From Candidatus Agathobaculum merdigallinarum (GTDB taxonomy: Bacteria; Bacillota; Clostridia; Oscillospirales; Butyricicoccaceae): a stretch of 12,641 bases of DNA. Both the position numbers and the translations under genes were made by a program. Of this stretch, positions 5,894 to 12,641 are shown piece after piece (the first letter of the stretch is position 1; each line of letters opens with the position of its first letter). The notes below the pieces were generated by a model. It searched no databases, was not told the DNA's origin, and saw nothing but the letters and a program-made list of their open reading frames with translations. The DNA is taken from assembly GCA_019115425.1 (NCBI GenBank), contig DXDO01000002.1, forward strand, positions 1-12,641, written 5' to 3'.

Positions 5894-6970
5894 TTACAGC
5901 TGCGCGCGGATCAGCTCGCCCATCTCGCTGGTGGAGAGTACCTTCTCGCCCTTCGCTGCGATATCCGCGGTGCGGTGGCCCGCATCGAGCACGGCTTCGA
6001 CCGCGTTTTCGATCGCGTCCGCCTCGGCCATCAGACCGAAGGAGTAGCGCAGCATCATCGCGCAGGACAGGATGGTCGCGATCGGGTTGGCGATCCCCTT
6101 ACCCGCGATGTCGGGCGCGGAACCGTGGATCGGCTCGTACATACCCTTGCCGGTCTCGTTCATCGAGGCAGAAGGCAGCATGCCGATCGAGCCGGTGATC
6201 ATCGAGGCCTCGTCCGACAGGATATCGCCGAACAGGTTGCCGGTCACGATCACGTCAAACTGGCCCGGATTGCGCACCAGCTGCATCGCGCAGTTGTCCA
6301 CATACATATCCGAGTATTCGACCTCGGGGTATTCGTCCTTGATGCGGTGCATGGTCTCACGCCAGACACGGCTGGTCTCAAGCACGTTCGCCTTATCGAC
6401 CGAGCAGACCTTTTTGTTCCGCTTCATCGCCATCTCGAACGCGCGGCGGCCAATGCGCTCAACCTCGTAGACCGAGTAGTTCATATCGTCCGCGCCGACC
6501 TCGCCCCAGCCCTTGTCGCTCTCGCGGCGGTAGTGCTTGCCGAAATATACATCGCCGGTCAGCTCGCGGCAGACCAGAATGTCAAAGCCGTTCCCGATGA
6601 TCTCGGGCTTGATCGGACACGCAGCGGACAGCGCCTTGTGCATCTGTGCCGGACGCAGGTTGACAAACAGGCCGAGCGCCGCGCGCAGGCCGAGCAGCGC
6701 CTTTTCCGGTCGTTTTTCGCTCGGTACCTCATCCCATTTGGGGCCGCCGACCGCGCCGAGCAGCACAGAATCCGCGTTTTTGCAGATCTCGATGGTCTCG
6801 TCAGTCAGCGGGACGCCGTTTGCGTCGATCGAGCAGCCGCCCGCAAGCACCTCCTGATAATGGAAGGTGTGGCCGAACTTCTCGCCGACTTTATCGAGCA
6901 CCTTCATGGCCTCGGTCACGATTTCCGGACCGATGCCGTCGCCCTTGACGACCGCAATATTGTATTCCAT
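5894..6970 (-). CDS. leuB: 3-isopropylmalate dehydrogenase LeuB
   Basis: This 358-residue enzyme oxidatively decarboxylates 3-isopropylmalate to 2-oxoisocaproate with NAD+, the last step before transamination to leucine. It shows the N-terminal KGDGIGPEI (9-17), the substrate arginines Arg96, Arg106 and Arg135, Tyr142 and Lys193 in VDKANVL, and metal-binding Asp225, Asp249 and Asp253 within GNLFGDILSDEA. The C-terminal EPIHGSAPDIAGKGIANP (279-296) forms the NAD-binding loop. The arginine spacing identifies it as LeuB rather than isocitrate dehydrogenase. The length is typical of the family and all catalytic residues are present. The ATG at 6970 has GAGGGGAG upstream and lies five bases after the leuD stop. 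It is the last gene of the operon and is followed by a strong terminator. Confidence 0.98.
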   Translation of the reverse strand: MEYNIAVVKGDGIGPEIVTEAMKVLDKVGEKFGHTFHYQEVLAGGCSIDANGVPLTDETIEICKNADSVLLGAVGGPKWDEVPSEKRPEKALLGLRAALGLFVNLRPAQMHKALSAACPIKPEIIGNGFDILVCRELTGDVYFGKHYRRESDKGWGEVGADDMNYSVYEVERIGRRAFEMAMKRNKKVCSVDKANVLETSRVWRETMHRIKDEYPEVEYSDMYVDNCAMQLVRNPGQFDVIVTGNLFGDILSDEASMITGSIGMLPSASMNETGKGMYEPIHGSAPDIAGKGIANPIATILSCAMMLRYSFGLMAEADAIENAVEAVLDAGHRTADIAAKGEKVLSTSEMGELIRAQL

Positions 6971-6975
6971 CGGGC

Positions 6976-7467
6976 TTACTCCCCTCTTTCCTTGAGCGAC
7001 TTCAAAAGGCCGCCCGCCTTGATGATGCTCTGGATAAACGGCGGGAACGCGGCCGCCTGATAGGTTTCGCCCTTAGTCTCATTGGTGATGACGCCGGTGT
7101 CAAAATCGACCGAGACCGTGTCGCCGTCGTCAATACCGTTCGCCGCGGCCTCGCACTCAAGGATCGGCAGGCCGATGTTGATCGCGTTGCGGTAGAAGAT
7201 ACGCGCAAACGAGGACGCGATGACGCAGGAAACGCCGTTTTCCCGCAGTACCAGCGGCGCGTGCTCGCGCGACGAGCCGCAGCCGAAGTTGCGCGTCGCT
7301 ACGACAATATCGCCCGGCTGCATCTTTTTGACGAATTCCGCGTCGATGTCCTCCATCGCGTGGGTCGCGAGCTCCTTGGAATCTGCGATGTTCAGATAGC
7401 GCGCGGGGATAATAACATCGGTATCGACGTTATCCCCGTATTTGAAAACTCTGCCTTTTGCATTCAT
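6976..7467 (-). CDS. leuD: 3-isopropylmalate dehydratase small subunit LeuD
   Basis: This 163-residue protein is the small subunit of isopropylmalate isomerase, which converts 2-isopropylmalate to 3-isopropylmalate together with LeuC. Visible family blocks are YGDNVDTDVIIPARYLN (10-26), the substrate-loop motif GCGSSREHAP (62-71) and SFARIFYRNAINIGLP (86-101). Its length fits the short LeuD form common in Clostridia and archaea, rather than the roughly 200-residue E. coli form. It therefore matches the short LeuC encoded just upstream. The ATG at 7467 has GGAGG ten bases upstream; a nearby ATG at 7463 is out of frame. The gap to leuC is 16 bases, and to leuB five bases. Confidence 0.97.
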   Translation of the reverse strand: MNAKGRVFKYGDNVDTDVIIPARYLNIADSKELATHAMEDIDAEFVKKMQPGDIVVATRNFGCGSSREHAPLVLRENGVSCVIASSFARIFYRNAINIGLPILECEAAANGIDDGDTVSVDFDTGVITNETKGETYQAAAFPPFIQSIIKAGGLLKSLKERGE

Positions 7468-7483
7468 TATGCGGTTCCCTCCC

Positions 7484-8746
7484 TTACTTCAGGTCGTCCG
7501 GCGCGCAGATATAGCCTGCAACAGCGCTTGCCGCCGCCACAGCTGGGCTCGCCAGATAAATTTCCGAGGTAATATGGCCCATACGGCCGACGAAATTGCG
7601 GTTCGTGGTCGAAACCGACTTTTCGCCGTGCGCCAGAATGCCCATATGGCCGCCCAGGCACGGGCCGCAGGTCGGGGTGGAAACAATTGCGCCCGCTTGG
7701 ATGAAGATCTTCGTCAAACCCTCCTCGATGCACTGGAGATAGACCTCCTGCGTCGCGGGAATGATGATGGTACGCACGTTGGGGTTTACCTTTTTGCCCT
7801 TGAGGATCTCCGCCGCGACGCGCATATCGTCGATGCGACCGTTCGTGCACGAGCCGATGACCGACTGTTGGATCTCGATGTGTCCCAGCTCATCAATCGT
7901 CTTGGTGTTCTCCGGCAGGTGCGGGCACGCGACCGTCGGGCGGAGTGCGGACAGGTCGATCTCGATCTCCTGCTCGTATTCCGCGTCCGCGTCAGCTTCA
8001 AATACCGTGATCTCACGGTCGACACGGCCTTTGATGTATGCCATCGTCTTATCATCGACTGGGAAAATGCCGTTCTTCGCGCCTGCCTCGATCGCCATGT
8101 TGCAGATCGTGAAGCGGTCGTCCATGGACAGGGAGGAAACGCCCTCGCCCACGAACTCCATCGACTTGTACAGCGCGCCGTCCACGCCGATCTTGCCGAT
8201 GATATGCAGGATAACATCCTTGCCGGACACCCACGGTTTAAGCTGTCCCTTGAGCACGAATTTGATCGCGCTCGGCACCTTGAACCACGCCTTGCCCGTC
8301 GCCATGCCGGCGGCGAGATCGGTCGAGCCGACGCCGGTCGAGAACGCGCCCAGCGCGCCGTAAGTACAGGTGTGGCTGTCCGCGCCGATGATAAGCTCGC
8401 CCGGGGCGGTCAGGCCCTTTTCGGGCAGGAGCGCGTGCTCGATGCCCATCGAGCCGACGTCAAAGAAGTTGACGATATTGTGCTTCTTGGAAAATTCGCG
8501 GCACTCGAGACACTGCTCGGCGGATTTTATGTCCTTATTCGGCGCAAAATGATCCATGACGAGCGCGATCTTGGTGTTGTCGAACACCTTGTCAAAGCCC
8601 GCCTTCTCCATCTCGCGGATCGCGACCGGGCCGGTGATATCGTTGGCAAGCGTCAAATTGACGTTTGCCTCGATCAGCTGTCCGGCGGCCACGCTCTCCA
8701 GCCCCGCATGCTTTGCGAGGATTTTCTGCGTCATTGTCATGCCCAT
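7484..8746 (-). CDS. leuC: 3-isopropylmalate dehydratase large subunit LeuC
   Basis: This 420-residue aconitase-family protein is the large, iron-sulfur subunit of isopropylmalate isomerase. Three cysteines that would hold the [4Fe-4S] cluster are visible: Cys300 in GSCTNGR and Cys360 and Cys363 in TCGPC. Substrate-site segments include GADSHTCTYGALGAF (121-135) and STTNRNFVGRMG (379-390). At 420 residues it belongs to the shorter LeuC2/HACN-like group rather than the roughly 466-residue E. coli form. Homoaconitase is a close relative, but the surrounding leuA, leuD and leuB settle the role. The ATG at 8746 is taken as start because it is closest to the GGAGG site 11 bases upstream; two further in-frame ATGs follow at 8740 and 8734. 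The gene begins 21 bases after leuA ends. Confidence 0.97.
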   Translation of the reverse strand: MGMTMTQKILAKHAGLESVAAGQLIEANVNLTLANDITGPVAIREMEKAGFDKVFDNTKIALVMDHFAPNKDIKSAEQCLECREFSKKHNIVNFFDVGSMGIEHALLPEKGLTAPGELIIGADSHTCTYGALGAFSTGVGSTDLAAGMATGKAWFKVPSAIKFVLKGQLKPWVSGKDVILHIIGKIGVDGALYKSMEFVGEGVSSLSMDDRFTICNMAIEAGAKNGIFPVDDKTMAYIKGRVDREITVFEADADAEYEQEIEIDLSALRPTVACPHLPENTKTIDELGHIEIQQSVIGSCTNGRIDDMRVAAEILKGKKVNPNVRTIIIPATQEVYLQCIEEGLTKIFIQAGAIVSTPTCGPCLGGHMGILAHGEKSVSTTNRNFVGRMGHITSEIYLASPAVAAASAVAGYICAPDDLK

Positions 8747-8767
8747 AACAGATGCTTCCTCCTGCCC

Positions 8768-10276
<1,509 letters not shown>

Positions 10277-10319
10277 TTTCTTGTCCTCACTTTCAGATGG
10301 ATTCAGGGTGTACAGGGAC

Positions 10320-10361
10320 AAAAAAAGCTTCGTCCCTTAATCAAACATTAAGAGACGAAGC
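10320..10361 (-). terminator. Regulated intrinsic terminator of the leuA leader
   Basis: On the minus strand GCTTCGTCTCTTAA (10361-10348) pairs with TTAAGGGACGAAGC (10340-10327), with one U-G wobble and a seven-base loop, followed by seven T residues (10326-10320). The 5' arm overlaps the sequence that would close the T-box antiterminator, so the two structures exclude each other. This is the attenuation switch before leuA. Confidence 0.93.
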
Positions 10362-10592
10362 GAAGCTCCGCGGTACCACTCTTGTTGCCGCATATACTGC
10401 GACCACTCAGCGCGCATCCATCAATGCGCCGCCCCCGTAACGGTGGGCATCCGTTCCGACCTACTGCAAACGCTTTCAGCGGACAGCTCCCGGGCGAGTT
10501 TCACCGTTTCCTGACGCTGCCTTGCACCACATGGCAGCTCTCTGCGGACAGGGGGCACGGTTACTTTACCCGTTCATCACCTTTTTCAATCT
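10320..10592 (-). promoter_or_regulatory. T-box leader controlling the leucine operon (probably tRNA-Leu)
   Basis: The minus strand holds a full T-box leader. The hallmark T-box sequence AACAAGAGTGGTACCGCGG lies at 10386-10368. Stem I features are an AGUAA element in GGTAAAGTAACC (about 10570-10559), the apical CAGAGAG bulge (10544-10538) and GGTGCAAG (10528-10521) flanked by GCTGCC/GGCAGC. A further hairpin GCGCAT/ATGCGC lies at 10429-10412. The likely specifier loop reads GTGAAACTCGCC, with CUC (Leu) at 10498-10496. Shifting by one base would give ACU (Thr), but the leuA context favours leucine. The UGGU bulge fits a tRNA with discriminator A73, as in tRNA-Leu. Uncharged tRNA-Leu should stabilise the antiterminator and permit transcription of leuACDB. 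Confidence 0.93.
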
Positions 10593-10598
10593 GCATCT

Positions 10599-10628
10599 AT
10601 CTTAATCCTGTGCCTGCATACTTGTCAA
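10599..10628 (-). promoter_or_regulatory. Promoter of the leuACDB operon
   Basis: The minus strand has a perfect TTGACA -35 box (10628-10623), an 18-base spacer and a TAAGAT -10 box (10604-10599). The predicted start at about 10592 is an A and lies just upstream of T-box stem I, which supports the assignment. It diverges from the symporter promoter, with 38 bases between the two -35 boxes. Confidence 0.85.
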
Positions 10629-10666
10629 GTGTTTTTTTATTTTTCTTCCCGCCGTACTGCCTCGGC

Positions 10667-10695
10667 TTGCGAAAATGCCTGTAATCTGGTATAGT
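10667..10695 (+). promoter_or_regulatory. Extended -10 promoter of the symporter gene
   Basis: On the plus strand TTGCGA (10667-10672) is separated by 17 bases from TATAGT (10690-10695), and TGG directly before the -10 box makes an extended -10 element. Transcription would start near 10702, about 36 bases before the GTG start codon. No operator repeat or riboswitch fits in this short leader. Confidence 0.8.
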
Positions 10696-10737
10696 AGAAC
10701 AAACTGTAAAGAAAAACAAAAGAGGAGTCGTATTTAA

Positions 10738-11931
10738 GTGAAACAACTGGGACTATTGATCCGCCTGATTATCGGCATCATTGCCGGCACCATCATCGGC
10801 CTTTCCGGCGGCTGGCTTGGCATCGCCGATTCCACCGGCTTTATCGCCGTTATCCGAGCATTTGCGACATTCACGTCGCTGTTTTCCACTTTCCTGTCCT
10901 TTATGATCCCGCTGATCATCGTCGCATTTGTCACGGTAGGCATGGCGGAACTGGGAAAAAAGGCCAACCGGTTGTTCTTGCTGACGCTGGGGCTGGCTTA
11001 CGGTACGACCGTCCTGTCCGGCTTTATCACCTTTTTTATCGGCCGTGTAACGCTGCCCTCCCTGATCCAGCCGATCACCGGTGATGTGTTGGAAAGCAAT
11101 GCCTTTGATCCGTTTTTTACCATCGAAGTCGAACCGATCTTTGGCGTCATGACTGCGCTGGTGCTCTCCTTTGTGCTTGGTATCGGCATGGCCAACCTGC
11201 GCGGACGCGCCATGCTGGATGTATTCCGCGATTTGCAGACCATAGTCTCCGGCGTATTGGCGCGTATCATTATCCCGCTGATCCCCGTCCACATTGCGGG
11301 TTTGTTTTCCGGCATCGCTGCGGAAGGGCGTCTGTTCGCCACGATCAAGATGTTCGCTTCGCTGTTTGCCATTATCCTGATCCTTCAGGTTCTGTATATT
11401 TTTTCTCAGTTTGCGCTGGCAAGCATCGTCTGCCGGAAAAACCATATCAAAAGCATGAAAAATGTTATCCCGGCGTATTTTACTGCGCTGGGCACCCAGT
11501 CCAGTGCGTCCACCATCCCAATCGCACTGAACTGCGCCTACAATAATAATGTAAACCGTGATGTTGCGGACTTTGTCATCCCGCTGTGTGCTACCATCAA
11601 CCTGAACGGCGACACGATCTGCCTGACGCTCGGATCCATGGGCATCATGCTCGCCAGCGGAATTGAGCCGACCTTCGCGCTGTTTGCCCCGTTTATCATG
11701 ATGCTGGGCATTACTATGGTGGCGGCACCGGGCGTACCGGGCGGCGGTGTGATGAGTGCGCTCGGCCTGATCACCTCCATGCTGGGATTTACCGAACCCA
11801 TGCAGCAGCTGATTATTGCTCTGCATTTCTCGCAGGACAGCTTCGGCACGGCTACGAATGTGACCGGCGACCAAGCGCTTGCGCTCATTGTTGACAAATT
11901 TGACCATTCTACCAGCGATAAAGACCGCTGA
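10738..11931 (+). CDS. DAACS family Na+/amino acid symporter
   Basis: This 397-residue integral membrane protein belongs to the dicarboxylate/amino acid:cation symporter (SDF, GltPh/SstT) family. Motifs include GTQSSAST in hairpin 1 (252-259), ATINLNGDT in transmembrane helix 7 (285-293), AAPGVPGGG in hairpin 2 (329-337) and QDSFGTATNVTGD in helix 8 (366-378). Against GltPh, Asp367, Asn374 and Asp378 match the residues holding the amino group and Na+. The arginine that grips the acidic side chain (GltPh Arg397) is replaced by Gly370. A neutral amino acid such as serine or threonine is therefore more likely than glutamate or aspartate, but this is inference. The start is GTG at 10738, with AGGAG ten bases upstream. 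It diverges from the leucine operon and is followed 27 bases later by the PAP2 gene. Confidence 0.93.
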   Translation: MKQLGLLIRLIIGIIAGTIIGLSGGWLGIADSTGFIAVIRAFATFTSLFSTFLSFMIPLIIVAFVTVGMAELGKKANRLFLLTLGLAYGTTVLSGFITFFIGRVTLPSLIQPITGDVLESNAFDPFFTIEVEPIFGVMTALVLSFVLGIGMANLRGRAMLDVFRDLQTIVSGVLARIIIPLIPVHIAGLFSGIAAEGRLFATIKMFASLFAIILILQVLYIFSQFALASIVCRKNHIKSMKNVIPAYFTALGTQSSASTIPIALNCAYNNNVNRDVADFVIPLCATINLNGDTICLTLGSMGIMLASGIEPTFALFAPFIMMLGITMVAAPGVPGGGVMSALGLITSMLGFTEPMQQLIIALHFSQDSFGTATNVTGDQALALIVDKFDHSTSDKDR

Positions 11932-11942
11932 CCGGATCGAAC

Positions 11943-11950
11943 AAAGGAGG
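11943..11950 (+). promoter_or_regulatory. Ribosome binding site that decides the PAP2 start
   Basis: AAAGGAGG occupies 11943-11950, so a GTG codon beginning at 11950 overlaps the site and cannot be a sensible start. The next in-frame GTG, at 11959, lies eight bases downstream at ideal spacing. Confidence 0.85.
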
Positions 11951-11958
11951 TGCCCGTA

Positions 11959-12531
11959 GTGGAGGTCCTGCTCGATATCATCCATGCGTTTGACTATGAT
12001 ATTCTGGTGCAAATTGCAGACCACTGGCGCGGAGGCTTTTCTGATACCGTGTGGACTGCGATCTCCATGCTGGGCAATGGCGGTGCACTGTGGATTGTCA
12101 CTGCGTTGATCCTGCTCTTTTTCCGCAAAACGCGGCGTGCCGGCGCGGCGATGTTGGTTGCGCTGCTGATTGGCCTGCTGGTCGGCAATGTACTGATCAA
12201 AGAGTGGGTCATGCGTCCGCGTCCGTTTGTCACGCATCCGGATCTGATCGCACTGCTTGATCCCGGGGATCAGTGGTCATTCCCTTCCGCACACACACTG
12301 TCCTCCTTTGCCGCTGCGACTGCGCTGTGCTTTTTCCACCAGAAATCCGGCCTGCTGGCCTGCCTTGTTGCGGCGCTGATCGGGTTTTCACGCCTGTATG
12401 CCTGTGTGCATTATCCGACCGACGTGCTCGCCGGGATGCTGATCGGCATCCTGTGCGGTCTTGCTGCAGGCTGGCTGACCGACCGCATAGCAGACCGCAT
12501 CCATACCATTCGGCTGAGAAAGGGTGCCTGA
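11959..12531 (+). CDS. PAP2 superfamily phosphatase (lipid phosphatase)
   Basis: This 190-residue membrane protein carries the complete three-part acid phosphatase signature of the PAP2 superfamily. KEWVMRPRP (about 80-88) fits KX6RP, WSFPSAHT (109-116) holds the PSGH-like motif, and SRLYACVHYPTD (144-155) fits SRX5HX3D. About five or six hydrophobic membrane segments are visible. Members remove phosphate from phosphatidic acid, phosphatidylglycerol phosphate or undecaprenyl pyrophosphate at the outer face of the membrane. The neighbouring flippase start makes recycling of the undecaprenyl carrier an attractive role, but this is inference. The start is GTG at 11959, set by the ribosome binding site; a GTG at 11950 in the same frame is rejected. 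It probably shares an operon with the symporter, 27 bases upstream, and the flippase, which begins at the next base after its stop codon. Confidence 0.93.
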   Translation: MEVLLDIIHAFDYDILVQIADHWRGGFSDTVWTAISMLGNGGALWIVTALILLFFRKTRRAGAAMLVALLIGLLVGNVLIKEWVMRPRPFVTHPDLIALLDPGDQWSFPSAHTLSSFAAATALCFFHQKSGLLACLVAALIGFSRLYACVHYPTDVLAGMLIGILCGLAAGWLTDRIADRIHTIRLRKGA

Positions 12532-12641
12532 ATGAACCAATATAAACGCCTTTTAAGCAACACCTTTATCTTCGCGATCGGCACGTTCAGCTCGAAGATC
12601 CTGGTCATCCTGATGCTCCGTTTCTACACGGGCATGATGAC
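12532..12641 (+). CDS. Polysaccharide biosynthesis flippase, N-terminal part (window edge)
   Basis: An ATG at 12532 follows the PAP2 stop codon directly, with AAAGGG about eight bases upstream inside the end of that gene. The frame stays open to the window edge. The 36 codons visible begin MNQYKRLLSNTFIFAIGTFS and continue into a hydrophobic helix ending LRFYTGMM. This short basic start followed by a first membrane helix, with FxxGTFSSK and LMLRFYT, is typical of Wzx/MurJ-like MOP-superfamily oligosaccharide flippases of Gram-positive bacteria, which move undecaprenyl-linked sugars across the membrane. The fragment is short, so the assignment rests on resemblance of the first helix and on the adjacent PAP2 gene. 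The gene is cut by the window edge rather than truncated by mutation. Confidence 0.75.
   Translation, partial: MNQYKRLLSNTFIFAIGTFSSKILVILMLRFYTGMM

Noticed and set aside
5975..7060. A 361-codon open frame on the plus strand opposite leuB
   Set aside because: leuB on the other strand has every catalytic residue. The plus-strand translation shows only low-information Arg/His/Leu/Asp sequence typical of a shadow.
10277..10321. An upstream ATG at 10321 extending LeuA by 15 residues
   Set aside because: It has no ribosome binding site and falls in the T tract of the leader terminator, whereas the ATG at 10276 has GAGGA at good spacing and starts the conserved sequence.
10753..12237. A 494-codon open frame on the minus strand
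   Set aside because: It is antisense to the symporter and PAP2 genes, whose family motifs are intact. Its Gln-, Asp- and Arg-rich composition has no recognisable domain.

Overview
The window looks like a chromosomal segment of a low-to-middle GC Gram-positive anaerobe of the class Clostridia, perhaps an Oscillospirales-type gut organism. Grounds for this are the strong GGAGG-type ribosome binding sites, a T-box leader in front of leuA, the short Clostridia/archaea-type LeuC and LeuD subunits, a flavin-dependent thymidylate synthase (ThyX), a TagA/WecG-type glycosyltransferase and a Hol44-type holin. The taxon is inference. No tRNA, rRNA, CRISPR array, insertion sequence or integrase was seen.

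Layout. Positions 55-5303 (minus strand) hold seven tightly packed genes read from one clear promoter at 5363-5391: a TagA/WecG-type glycosyltransferase, thyX, a DUF2156 protein, a GNAT acetyltransferase, a DJ-1/PfpI protein, 5-formyltetrahydrofolate cyclo-ligase and a CAAX-type membrane protease. Junctions are 4- or 14-base overlaps or 14-15 base gaps, so this is almost certainly one operon. It may continue past base 1, where a possible further start lies at base 18. Positions 5433-5795 are a self-contained holin cassette with its own terminator, placed just after the leucine operon.

Positions 5837-10628 (minus strand) form a complete leucine biosynthesis operon: promoter, T-box leader with terminator/antiterminator, leuA, leuC, leuD, leuB and a final intrinsic terminator. 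LeuA makes 2-isopropylmalate, LeuCD isomerises it and LeuB oxidises it; the leader should let transcription through when tRNA-Leu is uncharged.

Positions 10667-12641 read the other way (plus strand) from a divergent extended -10 promoter: a DAACS-family Na+/amino acid symporter, a PAP2 phosphatase and the first 36 codons of a probable polysaccharide flippase. The last two suggest lipid-linked glycan metabolism continuing beyond the right edge.

I do not see a clearly new biological system. The points most worth a second look are the orphan holin cassette with its start-codon ambiguity, the leucine T-box, the mixed folate/envelope operon, and the transporter lacking the acidic-substrate arginine.
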